Source: Chitinophaga hostae (lineage in GTDB: Bacteria; Bacteroidota; Bacteroidia; Chitinophagales; Chitinophagaceae). Taken from it: 64,000 bases of DNA. The stretch lies in NCBI RefSeq assembly GCF_018224885.1, contig NZ_JAGTXB010000001.1, positions 62,001 through 126,000 on the forward strand. The letters run 5' to 3'. Each line of letters opens with the position of its first letter. Positions within the stretch are counted from its first letter, which is position 1. Positions 1 through 7,810 of this stretch are shown here, piece by piece. The position numbers were made by a program, and so were the translations under genes. The notes under the pieces are model-generated. The model saw nothing but the letters and a program-made list of their open reading frames with translations, had not been told where the DNA came from and did not search any database.

Positions 1-512
1 TTATTATAAAAGAAGAAATTATTTGCTACTCCATAACTATGAACTTTCGTTATTATTTCCTCGCAATACTGGTAAGATTCTGTTGCGTGGAGATAAAACA
101 ATAGCCCTATAGCACCATAAAAATAATCGAAGGATTGCGCATCAAGCATCTTCAAAGCATTCCCATAAGCCAGCTCATTGATGACCGCTAGCTGTTCCTG
201 GTATTCCTCCCCAAGTATTTTTTCCTTCATCACCAGGTGCAAAACATAGCCCAAACCGGGCAATCCGTCTGCAAACGAGCTCTGAGCGGTCAGATCCGAT
301 GTGCCTTCCGAAATTTCATTAAAAATACTTTCCAGTACTGTTGCCACTTTCATCAGATATGGGCTATCAGGTTCTTCTCTCGACATATAAACGGCATATA
401 ATGCCAGTCCCAATTTTCCATTCAGAATATTTTCAAGTTGAATCTTTTCCGGATCACAATCTAAAATGAACTCCCTGGCAGTATTTAAAATATCAGCAAT
501 TCTATCCTTCAT
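1..512 (-). CDS. LanC-like protein, N-terminal part, cut by the left window edge
   Basis: The frame opens with ATG at 512-510 and stays open for 170 codons to the window edge, so only the N-terminal part is visible. It starts MKDRIADILN and carries two LanC-type helical-repeat motifs, GKLGLALYAVYMS (about residues 38-50) and FADGLPGLGYVLHLV (about 88-102). These resemble the G-x-x-G-L/I segments of LanC (alpha/alpha)6 cyclase barrels. The zinc-site region would lie beyond the edge, so activity cannot be judged. The start lies 11 bases after the stop of the upstream LanC-like gene, which points to one transcript. It could be the active cyclase of the cluster or another degenerate paralogue. 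Confidence 0.6.
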   Translation of the reverse strand, partial: MKDRIADILNTAREFILDCDPEKIQLENILNGKLGLALYAVYMSREEPDSPYLMKVATVLESIFNEISEGTSDLTAQSSFADGLPGLGYVLHLVMKEKILGEEYQEQLAVINELAYGNALKMLDAQSFDYFYGAIGLLFYLHATESYQYCEEIITKVHSYGVANNFFFYN

Positions 513-523
513 TACAACACAAA

Positions 524-1699
524 TTAGTAATTAAAGAAAATTAAGTAATCACTGGGCAAGGATAACTTATGGCCTATCAAAGCGATACCGATACCGGATA
601 TTCCATAGGCAAATGATATCTGAAAGTGATCACTATAGCCATTATAATAAGTATCAAACCCCGCCCATGGGGTGGTACTTTTATTGAAATTCAACACTTC
701 TTCCAACCAATGAGCAGAAGAAGCCGAAATACTCTCGCTTTTAATCAACTGTTTATATCTATTAAAAATGCTAAGCAGGCCAGCTGCACCATGCAATAGC
801 TGGGCATCCTTAATATATTTCTGCGCGTCATCCCTGAACCGGGCCGCATTTTCAATAATTTTTATCCCTTCCCGGCGATAATAGTCGTTATCAAATAGTT
901 CCCCACATTGATAGAAAACATTTCCTATCCCCACATCACCATAAGCCAGGTTTTGTAATGGTTCCTGGGATTCCGGTGCCGAGCCAAAGGGATATAGTCG
1001 CACATATCCCTCTGCCAGCCGATATTTTATCAGGTTCTGAAGTCCCTTGTGAATCATATCTGCACAGATCTCCCTTTTGAAATCATGCTCGTAAAGACGT
1101 AGTAAAAAAAATATAATCCCGGCCTGACCGTTTGTCGTACCAAATCTTCTGACCTGCAAATTGCCGTGGTGAGATGAATTGAAATACCAGAAAATACTTC
1201 CGTCACTATCAACATGGGCAGCTGTTGATATCAGCTGTATAATATCATTAAGCTCTGTAGAGTAATCTTTCAAGCCATTTCCTTCAACAAAATAGTGCCC
1301 TGCGCCAATGACTCCCAACACGGTATTAAGGTTCTTATTATCAATTTCACGCTGAAGCACTTCTTTAATAAAGGCATCGATCTCGTCAAGATATGCTGTT
1401 ATTGTTTCCACTTCGAGTAAGTTCTCCCGGAAAAGAAAAAGAAGATACCTGCCAAGTTCTACCAGATCACATAGCTCAAAATCCTTCAGCTGATGTTGCT
1501 CCAATCCCTCAAAACATGTTTCCAAGTAGTCAGCCACCTTTTGAAGATGTTCTGCTTTACCGGTATACCGAGCGTAGTAAAAATAAAATATAGACAACCC
1601 GATAATTCCATCTTTGATAGTTACTGATGAAAGTAATTGCCGGTTGCTTGAGATAGACTGTTCAATCTGGTGAATGCATAAATCTATTTTATCGCACAT
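524..1699 (-). CDS. LanC-like protein lacking the two zinc-binding cysteines
   Basis: 391 aa from ATG at 1699; the frame stays open upstream to an ATG at 1852, but that would overlap lanthipeptide precursor A, so the internal start is preferred. LanC-type repeats are visible: IKDGIIGLSIFYFYY (about 28-42), TTNGQAGIIFFLLRLY (about 188-203), LAYGDVGIG (251-259), LLHGAAGLL (301-309) and FAYGISGIGIAL (about 363-374). In LanC cyclases such as NisC, zinc is held by the Cys of a CYG motif and the Cys-His of a CHG motif. Here they read A252-Y-G and L302-H303-G, so both cysteines are gone and only the histidine remains. It lies in the order precursor A, this gene, LanC-like partial gene. It may be a non-catalytic partner or scaffold; a noncanonical cyclase cannot be excluded. 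Confidence 0.75.
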   Translation of the reverse strand: MCDKIDLCIHQIEQSISSNRQLLSSVTIKDGIIGLSIFYFYYARYTGKAEHLQKVADYLETCFEGLEQHQLKDFELCDLVELGRYLLFLFRENLLEVETITAYLDEIDAFIKEVLQREIDNKNLNTVLGVIGAGHYFVEGNGLKDYSTELNDIIQLISTAAHVDSDGSIFWYFNSSHHGNLQVRRFGTTNGQAGIIFFLLRLYEHDFKREICADMIHKGLQNLIKYRLAEGYVRLYPFGSAPESQEPLQNLAYGDVGIGNVFYQCGELFDNDYYRREGIKIIENAARFRDDAQKYIKDAQLLHGAAGLLSIFNRYKQLIKSESISASSAHWLEEVLNFNKSTTPWAGFDTYYNGYSDHFQISFAYGISGIGIALIGHKLSLPSDYLIFFNY

Positions 1700-1797
1700 A
1701 AAAAAAAGCGCTGGTTTATCGATAACCGATATAAGTCGGTTTCTTACAGTAGGGAGTGTAAGGAGTGACGAATAAAATCCGCCACTCCTCTTATAAC

Positions 1798-1977
1798 CTA
1801 TTCTATAGAAGTGGAACTGGTAGTGCAGGTATCTCCACTTTTGCAAGTGCATTTAGGGCCAGAGGAGCTAAATACATTTGCGCTGTTACCACCTTTAACA
1901 GATGCCATTTGGCTTTCTTGTAATTTTGCAATTGAATCTTTGTTCAATTTCAGGGTTTTCGTTAATTGAATTTTCAT
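1798..1977 (-). CDS. Lanthipeptide precursor A (59 aa)
   Basis: ATG at 1977-1975, TAG at 1800-1798, 59 codons. The leader (residues 1-30) starts MKIQLTKTLKLNKDSIAKLQ and ends QMASVKGG, which is the class I lanthipeptide/GG-type natural-product leader pattern of Bacteroidota (K/L-rich start, I-A-K-L-Q, then Q-M-x-x-V-K-G-G). Cleavage is expected after GG. The 29-aa core contains FSSSGPKCTCKSGDTCTT and a Ser/Thr-rich tail ending in SIE. Cysteines are at 43, 45 and 51, with many Ser/Thr upstream, so up to three (methyl)lanthionine rings are possible. It is preceded by the same promoter block as precursor B and followed at 1699 by a LanC-like gene. No clear Shine-Dalgarno site is seen. Confidence 0.88.
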   Translation of the reverse strand: MKIQLTKTLKLNKDSIAKLQESQMASVKGGNSANVFSSSGPKCTCKSGDTCTTSSTSIE

Positions 1978-2075
1978 AGCTTAAAAATTTCAAATTAAAA
2001 ATAGAGCTACCTTTTTAATGAAGTCGTAAAGCTCAGTATTGGACTTACTTGCAAGTATGTTTAATCTTTTATAAA
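1978..2075 (-). promoter_or_regulatory. Duplicated upstream region of precursor A with a perfect 10-bp palindrome
   Basis: The ~98 bases before precursor A are closely related to those before precursor B (2549-2650). The best conserved block is about 36 bases (around 2021-2056), differing at only one position between the two copies when aligned. It contains ACTTGCAAGT at 2047-2056, a perfect 10-bp palindrome also present at 2618-2627. Conservation of this block in otherwise diverging DNA suggests a promoter/operator or a structured leader. No exact TAnnTTTG box was found, so the transcription start is not assigned. Confidence 0.5.
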
Positions 2076-2084
2076 AACGATCTG

Positions 2085-2371
2085 CTTTTTATATTTTCAT
2101 TACCCGCATCATATTATCGGACATAGAACAGCTGCTACCCTATCTACAGATAAGGCGAATCGTCATTGTCCATACATCAAAATAGTTATATCTGACGTTT
2201 TGAAGCCGTTACAATACGTGGAGATGAGGTCCGGTAGTTTACCAGATTAACAATAGACCGAACTTTTATATTAAAGAGAAACAGTTTCTATCTCCCGATC
2301 AGCTTTTGCAAGTTGTGAATACTCTTCTGCTCTGGGAAATCAAAATATTCACTCATCATTACCTCTGTAAA
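2085..2371 (-). pseudogene. Decayed 3' end of a second TonB-dependent receptor copy
   Basis: On the minus strand this stretch aligns with the last ~90 codons of the receptor at 2655-5102 but is broken by stops and shifts. Recognisable pieces include a YFDFPE segment (receptor YWYQFPE), an SIVNLVN segment (receptor SIINLVD), and near the end NYFDVWTMTIRLI (receptor NYFDIRMIRISL). At DNA level, several blocks match the receptor 3' end, including a shared stretch of the form ccagattaacaatagaccga (receptor: aaattaataatagactga). It sits between precursor B and the promoter of precursor A, exactly where a second receptor gene would end after a tandem duplication of a receptor-precursor unit. Confidence 0.75.
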
Positions 2372-2548
2372 TTACTGTGCAGGGGGCTTAGTAGTGCAGG
2401 TGCCACCACTTTTACAAGTGCAATTAGGGCCGGATGAGCTGAATGCGCTTGCGCTGTTACCACCTTTAACAGCAGCCATTTGGTTTTCCTGTAATTTCGC
2501 AATGGAATCCTTGCTTAATTTAAGGGTTTTGGTTAACTGAATTTTCAT
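2372..2548 (-). CDS. Lanthipeptide precursor B (58 aa)
   Basis: ATG at 2548-2546, TAA at 2374-2372, 58 codons. The leader is almost the same as that of precursor A: MKIQLTKTLKLSKDSIAKLQ, then ENQMAAVKGG. The core contains FSSSGPNCTCKSGGTCTT and ends KPPAQ. Cysteines fall at 43, 45 and 51, as in precursor A; the main differences are K42N, D49G and the C-terminal tail (KPPAQ against SSTSIE). Expected processing is Ser/Thr dehydration, Cys addition and cleavage after the double glycine. It lies directly downstream of the intact receptor gene, with 106 bases between the receptor stop and this start. Confidence 0.88.
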   Translation of the reverse strand: MKIQLTKTLKLSKDSIAKLQENQMAAVKGGNSASAFSSSGPNCTCKSGGTCTTKPPAQ

Positions 2549-2650
2549 AGCTTAAAAATTTCGAAATTAAGAATAGGAGCTATCTTTTATAAAGTCGTAA
2601 AGCTCATTATTGGACTTACTTGCAAGTATCTTCAATATTTTAATTGGCTG
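2549..2650 (-). promoter_or_regulatory. Upstream region of precursor B, paralogous to that of precursor A
   Basis: This block between the receptor stop (2655) and precursor B matches the region before precursor A over nearly its whole length, including ACTTGCAAGT at 2618-2627 and the phrase gagctttacgactt (minus strand). It is likely a promoter or leader giving precursor B its own transcription or a strong internal boost relative to the receptor gene. This is inferred from conservation only. Confidence 0.5.
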
Positions 2651-2654
2651 TAAA

Positions 2655-5102
2655 TCAGTTGGCTCGTTTTTTCTCCTCCTCATTCCCTGTATTATGTTGT
2701 TGGGACTTAACATTTTTATTACCCAACTTATAGCTAAGGCTAATCCTTATCATCCGTATGTCGAAATAGTTTTTATCTGTTTCCTTGATGTTGTTATAAT
2801 AGGTTGTAGACAAAGCCCTGCTTGTGGCAAATACGTCTACCAAATTAATAATAGACTGAATTTTATTATTACAGAGAGAAAATTTCACCCCCAGGTCAAG
2901 TTGTGAGTATCCCTCCGTTTTAGACAATCCGGAAGATTCGGGGAATTGATACCAATAGTTACATTCTATTGTCGTCGCTTTCTTTTTGTTCAGGGAAAAT
3001 GAATTATTGGTAGCCGCAAAAGCTCCTGTCCCTTCCAGTTTAGGCAGCATTGACTGGATAAGCGATTTAGAGTGACTATAGTAGATTGAAAATTGGTTAT
3101 AGCTTTCCCAAAACGGCAATGGCTTAAAGGTGTAAGATTCGGACCAGCCGGCCTGAAACTCATTAAAATAGTTTTCAGAACGGGTAACCTGTATATTCGT
3201 ATTAGGAGCAACCATTGTTATTTGTCCGTAACCACCGCTTGTTCTGTTAAAATAAAGGCTACTTATCAGGTTCTCTTTAAAAGTATAAGCTATCTCCGCA
3301 ACATCCGTATAAGAAGGCTGCAGCATTGGGTTCCCCTCTGTGTATACATAAGGATTATTGTACCATCTGAAAGGATTCAGTGCATTATAGTTAGGCCGGC
3401 CAATTCTCCTGCCATAATTTAATGATAGTAAATGCTTATCATTAAATGCGTACATTAAATAAGCAGTAGGGAAAAGCCGCAGATAAGTATTTTTGTTTTC
3501 CTGATCAATGGTGCCCGAAAAGCCATTCGTTTGTGTAGCTTCCAGCCGAAGCCCTATTTTAGTTTCAAGTTTACGAAACAATTTTTTACTAAAGCTGGCA
3601 TACAGCGCCTGTGTATTTTCTTTATAAACAAAAGTATTGCTTTGTGCGGAGTCGTACATTGGCTTGCCGCCAGTCAAATTAAACAAGGTAACATTACTGT
3701 TGTTTTTAATAAAAGAAATTTTTCCTCCTATTTCAAACGTTCCAAACTTATAAGGTAATACCAGGTCTACTTTTGAAGAGTATATATGTATATTTTGTTT
3801 TGCTAAATTATCCTGGGAGTAAAATGATTGCTCAACCAGTTGCTCATTTCCCGGGAATCCTTTGGTGGAAAAAAGCCTATCCTGGTTATTTCCATATGAA
3901 AAATAATCTGCGTCAAATGTCAGCCTCTTGCCTGAAGAATCAATCTCTAACTGGTAATTAGTATTAATTGCGTGTGAAAAATTATTGCTTTGACTATAGG
4001 AATTTGTTTTTAAAACGGAGTCAATCGTATTATCCTTACTATTTCTAATTGTTGTTTGTTCATTATCACGAATATCCCAGCCACCAACACCACCCATATA
4101 CTGAATACCAACAGTAGACTTACCGGATAGCTTGTAATCTGCGCTAACTCTTCCGTTAAAATACCTGGTATAATTTCTCCTTATACTCTCCGATTCCCAC
4201 GCTTGCAGACGGTAGTACACGCTATTATTTAGCTGGGGCCCATTGGAGCCATCTCCACCAACAACACCCATTGAAAAAGATAGTTTATCCTTCTGGTAAT
4301 TTAGACTTGCGCCAATCTTTCCCGCAGCATAAGTTGTTTGCGCATACGATGCATTTATATCCCCACTAAAATTATTCTTGCTACCCTTTTTCAAAACGAT
4401 GTTGATCAACCCGCTGTTTCCTTGTGCATCATAATTTGCAGGAGGGGTCGTTATCACTTCAATACTGGCAATATCATCTGATCTGATTGATTTCAAATAA
4501 TTCACCAGCTCATTGCCAGACAGCTGTATCAGCCTACCATTCAGCATTACATTTACGCCAGTTCTGCCTATAATACTGATATTATCATTGTTCACTCTAA
4601 TTCCAGGCGACGATTTCAGTGCATCTAACGCATCTCCTCCGGTAGCAACAATACTATTTTGAACATTAAAAATGAGGCGATCAATTCTCCGTTCGATCAA
4701 GGGTTTCTTCCTATAAATAGTAACGCCATTCAAGTCGATGCTTTTCTGATGTAATACTATGTTTATCAGCGTATCACAGCCATTCCTAAGATCCATCTTA
4801 ACCAGTTCATAATTAACCAGGGAAAAATAGACAGTATATATCCCGGCTGTCGATGCCTGCAGGCTATAAGCTCCCGTGCTGTCAGTTATTGTTGTTTTTA
4901 CCCCTGACTGTTGTGATTGAATAGATACGGTAACAAACTCAAGTGGTTTGCCATCCTTACTATATACCTTTCCGGTAATACTAGCCTGGGAGTACCCCCT
5001 AAAGAAACTACAAACACCTATGCTCATAAGAAAAATAGTAATGAATAGTTTACTAACCTTACTGTTATCAGCAGAAATTGTCTGACATCTTTTTTCTCTC
5101 AT
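2655..5102 (-). CDS. TonB-dependent receptor, outer-membrane beta-barrel family
   Basis: About 815 aa from ATG at 5102 (MREKRCQTIS); an in-frame ATG at 5138 would add 12 residues. A signal segment (KLFITIFLMSIGVCSFFRGYSQ) precedes a carboxypeptidase-regulatory-like domain beginning ASITGKVYSKDGKPLEFVTV. Then comes a plug domain with GGDALDALKSSPGI, INIVLKKGSK and TPPANYDAQGNSGLIN motifs, and a long barrel of the OMP_b-brl_3 type (GRRIGRPNYNALNPFRWYNN is characteristic). No SusD partner follows. It lies inside the lanthipeptide cluster, immediately upstream of precursor B, and its 3' end was duplicated together with a precursor. A role in moving, sensing or taking back the modified peptide, or in producer self-protection, is inferred and not shown by sequence. 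Confidence 0.88.
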   Translation of the reverse strand: MREKRCQTISADNSKVSKLFITIFLMSIGVCSFFRGYSQASITGKVYSKDGKPLEFVTVSIQSQQSGVKTTITDSTGAYSLQASTAGIYTVYFSLVNYELVKMDLRNGCDTLINIVLHQKSIDLNGVTIYRKKPLIERRIDRLIFNVQNSIVATGGDALDALKSSPGIRVNNDNISIIGRTGVNVMLNGRLIQLSGNELVNYLKSIRSDDIASIEVITTPPANYDAQGNSGLINIVLKKGSKNNFSGDINASYAQTTYAAGKIGASLNYQKDKLSFSMGVVGGDGSNGPQLNNSVYYRLQAWESESIRRNYTRYFNGRVSADYKLSGKSTVGIQYMGGVGGWDIRDNEQTTIRNSKDNTIDSVLKTNSYSQSNNFSHAINTNYQLEIDSSGKRLTFDADYFSYGNNQDRLFSTKGFPGNEQLVEQSFYSQDNLAKQNIHIYSSKVDLVLPYKFGTFEIGGKISFIKNNSNVTLFNLTGGKPMYDSAQSNTFVYKENTQALYASFSKKLFRKLETKIGLRLEATQTNGFSGTIDQENKNTYLRLFPTAYLMYAFNDKHLLSLNYGRRIGRPNYNALNPFRWYNNPYVYTEGNPMLQPSYTDVAEIAYTFKENLISSLYFNRTSGGYGQITMVAPNTNIQVTRSENYFNEFQAGWSESYTFKPLPFWESYNQFSIYYSHSKSLIQSMLPKLEGTGAFAATNNSFSLNKKKATTIECNYWYQFPESSGLSKTEGYSQLDLGVKFSLCNNKIQSIINLVDVFATSRALSTTYYNNIKETDKNYFDIRMIRISLSYKLGNKNVKSQQHNTGNEEEKKRAN

Positions 5103-5540
5103 TAAATAAAATTTATACCTATGCCAATATACTGACATTTAGATAGAAGAAGCCCGATAACCGCCGGAGACGGATTATAAGCATACAACACCATAACTGA
5201 GATAGCTGTATAGCATTGGCATTTTTAGCGGATGGAATTACTCCTTATACTGTAACAAGCTGTTTACAGGTATAAAATTTATTGTTTCCGTTCTTATTTA
5301 GCGTTGTTGTTTAAATGGATAGTAATTACAGGTTACAAATTAAAAATTATGGGTTCACAATCCAGAAGAAGCCTGATACAAATAATAATTTGCATTTAAA
5401 CTTCGTCAAGTGAATTTACTAAATAATTTATTACAAACTATTTTTTTTCAGACAGGATAACTTCCTTTTTAAATAAATGTGCAGTAAAAGAACATTACTA
5501 CCATCTCTCTAACATAAGATAATAGCAGTTATCTTATGTG
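5103..5540. other. Intergenic stretch inside the lanthipeptide cluster
   Basis: About 440 AT-rich bases between the receptor gene and the LanC-like gene at 5541. Apart from a hairpin at its right end (5512-5539) I see no convincing gene; the longest minus-strand frames with ATG are about 18 and 30 codons and carry no GG leader. It presumably contains the receptor promoter, but no clear TAnnTTTG box could be fixed. Confidence 0.5.
5512..5539 (-). terminator. Hairpin after the LanC-like gene
   Basis: ACATAAGATAA (5512-5522) pairs perfectly with TTATCTTATGT (5529-5539) around a 6-base loop. It lies directly beyond the stop codon of the minus-strand gene ending at 5541. No U-tract follows, so this may be an mRNA-stabilising 3' hairpin or a weak terminator separating that gene from the receptor. 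Confidence 0.5.
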
Positions 5541-6641
5541 CTAATTAAATGGAAAGATATTTTCCAGATCAGGATCAGGGTTCCCCGATAAAATTAACAG
5601 TAGTAACCCTGCTCCTGCTATACCATCTTTCAAACCCATATTGGGTAATCGATTCAAAGCACTATAGGAAATTATTTGCACCATCAAACCATCCAATGTT
5701 TCGGCGTATCTGTCTTTTATAGTACCCGGTAACTGGTAATGGTATTTTTCAGATTCAAGTAGATGCAGACAAGACGTTGCCAACAAGAGGTCTGGCAAAT
5801 CTGACACTTTCTTCAGGGGAATTAAATTTTCTCCTTGCGGATAACCTGTCGCAAATGCCTGACTGTCCTGATTATTATTTCCGCACCTCGAAGCGGTATA
5901 GTGAATATAAAAAGTAGTGGCATCGCTCATGAAGCATCGATTGCCATTATCCTGCACACGTTTGCCTTCCCCTATCTGCACTTCATTAAGGTCGTTAACC
6001 ACTTCATTAAGGAACTGCGGATTAATCAAAAGAAAATGCTTGTTAACTTTATCAAGGGCTCTTAATATACTTATCATCGTTCTGAAACGCGTATGAAACT
6101 GTCTCTTTTGAATAATATTGGTAATAACCCCTGGTTCCAACAATCTATACTTCAGATGCTCCTGGTAATACAGAACTATTTCTCTAACAAAACGTGTTAT
6201 AATCTTATCAATCTTCGGTCGATACTGGTCGTCCGGGATCATTTCTCTTCTCCAGACAAAAAAATCAATTACTTTTAGGAAATACTCCACATTAGGATAG
6301 CCAATGGAGTATTCAACATCTGCATATATATCATCTATTGATACCAGCAATTCATCCATCTCCAAATCCAGGCAATCCTGATCCACCAGGTATTTCAAAA
6401 ACCAGGCAATATCAAGCAATTCATTCCTTTGCAGCAGCTCTTGCCGGGCGGTTATCCTTTCAATCATTTCCATTACAAGGGCTGATACGGCCTCCCCATA
6501 CACCTCATTTCCGGACATTTTATAGTAGTGAAATAAAAAGAGGGCAATACCTACTGTTCCTTGTGCTTTGCCTTGATCGGATACCAGGTCTTTCTTATCC
6601 ACCAGTATCCCGGCTATGCTATCTAATAATGCTTTATCCAT
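5541..6641 (-). CDS. Degenerate LanC-like protein
   Basis: 366 aa from ATG at 6641 (MDKALLDSIAG); a TTG three bases earlier is less likely. The N-terminus has the LanC-type segment QGTVGIALFLFHYYKMSG (about 27-44) and the C-terminus LKDGIAGAGLLLLILSG (about 336-352), the first and last repeats of a LanC-like toroid. The central part is divergent, and no CYG or CHG zinc motifs are found, so a lanthionine cyclase activity is doubtful. It follows the glycosyltransferase-like gene by 23 bases and is followed by a hairpin. Like the LanC-like protein at 524-1699, it may act as a binding partner for precursor or enzymes. The family assignment rests on the repeats and context. Confidence 0.6.
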   Translation of the reverse strand: MDKALLDSIAGILVDKKDLVSDQGKAQGTVGIALFLFHYYKMSGNEVYGEAVSALVMEMIERITARQELLQRNELLDIAWFLKYLVDQDCLDLEMDELLVSIDDIYADVEYSIGYPNVEYFLKVIDFFVWRREMIPDDQYRPKIDKIITRFVREIVLYYQEHLKYRLLEPGVITNIIQKRQFHTRFRTMISILRALDKVNKHFLLINPQFLNEVVNDLNEVQIGEGKRVQDNGNRCFMSDATTFYIHYTASRCGNNNQDSQAFATGYPQGENLIPLKKVSDLPDLLLATSCLHLLESEKYHYQLPGTIKDRYAETLDGLMVQIISYSALNRLPNMGLKDGIAGAGLLLLILSGNPDPDLENIFPFN

Positions 6642-6664
6642 CAATTTTATTTCAAGAGATGTTA

Positions 6665-7642
6665 TTAAGACGATACCGCCCCGGAAACAATCGAAGCCTC
6701 ATATTCCTTTATCGCATCAACGTATTTTATCGAGCACCGGTCATGCAGAACGTGATCGAAACTCAAACCGTATGGAGGAGTTTCGTCAAATGCGCTTTTA
6801 AAGAAATACTGGCTGCTTTGGGCTTTAGTAATTCCTGCATTGTGAAATATTTTTGTATGCATCCATCGTTCGATAGGATCAGTGGGCCAGCAAAAATCAA
6901 GCTCTTTATCAACAGTTACGTTATATCCCATAGTCAGCGCATTCCATAGTAGCGCCCACATATCCGCACACCAGTACTGCATCCCCCGGTAATCGGCTGG
7001 TACTGCTGAATTGTTTTCACGATATGCCTGTATATATCTTTCCTGGTTTCTTTCCAGGTAAGTATAAAGCGTTTCACTATCTTGTTCTACCTTATCCCAA
7101 AATTGATAATTGACGCTGCTTAATAAATATTGGGCGCCGCCGGCATGGTCGTCATTTTGTTCGATCAATGCTTCGCTTACGTCCAGCAGATCACACATTT
7201 CCTGGAAAACAACATGTCCGTGTTTTTTTATTGCTTTGGCGCTTATATAATTGTTAGTATCAGATAGGCTCCATACATTCCGACGACAAAGGCGTTCAAA
7301 ATCAGGCAGCTCTCTGAAAATTATATCGGAATCATGATAAAAAATGTGCTCATCAGTCAGACTTGGATATGCGGCAAAATGCTTCTTTAAAACATGAGGC
7401 CTTAGTGCCGAGATATAGTTCCTCTCCTTCCTATTATCTTCATAGAAGAAAAAGCATGCTTTTTCAGATTGCTCTCTTGCTAAGGCTATAAAAACAGGAT
7501 TAATTCCAATCTGAGGGTTGAAGGCAATTAATACGTGAATATTTTCTGCAGGAATTTTATGCTTCTGAAAATTAAATAACTGAACTTCTATTTGCCACTT
7601 AAAAAATAAATCGTCGGGTTGAGCAGAAATGTAATACACCAT
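6665..7642 (-). CDS. GT-A-like glycosyltransferase of the lanthipeptide cluster
   Basis: 325 aa, ATG at 7642. The visible signature is FYHDSDIIFRELP around residues 101-113, with a D104-S-D106 motif of the kind that binds the metal and nucleotide-sugar in GT-A enzymes. Downstream are AGGAQYLL (about 168-175), a Trp-rich GMQYWCADMWALLW segment and IFHNAG near residue 264, also typical of nucleotide-sugar-dependent folds. There is no signal peptide, so it should act in the cytoplasm. As first gene of the minus-strand cluster, a role in glycosylating the lanthipeptides is a reasonable guess, but the substrate cannot be read from sequence. The plant hydroxyproline arabinosyltransferase type is a distant resemblance only. 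Confidence 0.55.
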   Translation of the reverse strand: MVYYISAQPDDLFFKWQIEVQLFNFQKHKIPAENIHVLIAFNPQIGINPVFIALAREQSEKACFFFYEDNRKERNYISALRPHVLKKHFAAYPSLTDEHIFYHDSDIIFRELPDFERLCRRNVWSLSDTNNYISAKAIKKHGHVVFQEMCDLLDVSEALIEQNDDHAGGAQYLLSSVNYQFWDKVEQDSETLYTYLERNQERYIQAYRENNSAVPADYRGMQYWCADMWALLWNALTMGYNVTVDKELDFCWPTDPIERWMHTKIFHNAGITKAQSSQYFFKSAFDETPPYGLSFDHVLHDRCSIKYVDAIKEYEASIVSGAVSS

Positions 7643-7810
7643 AAGGATCTTCTGTTTACAGTATCATTTGTGTTATTACCGGTTAACTATTAAACAACGG
7701 GTTCACATTAAATAGCAAAACGGTTGAAATATTCAGAGGGCTGTTTTACTGTGGGACCAGTTGAAAATAAATGTACGCAAAACGAAGAGAATAATCTAAG
7801 TGTAAAATAA

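Noticed and set aside
2610..2906. 98-codon plus-strand frame with hydrophobic start
   Set aside because: It is antisense to the receptor 3' end and the precursor promoter; the membrane-like character arises from the complementary barrel codons.
5160..5480. A third lanthipeptide precursor in the gap before the receptor
   Set aside because: The only short frames with ATG (about 18 and 30 codons) have no GG leader and no cysteine-rich core.
6338..6949. 203-codon open frame on the plus strand
   Set aside because: It crosses two well-supported minus-strand genes (LanC-like and glycosyltransferase-like) and looks like a shadow.
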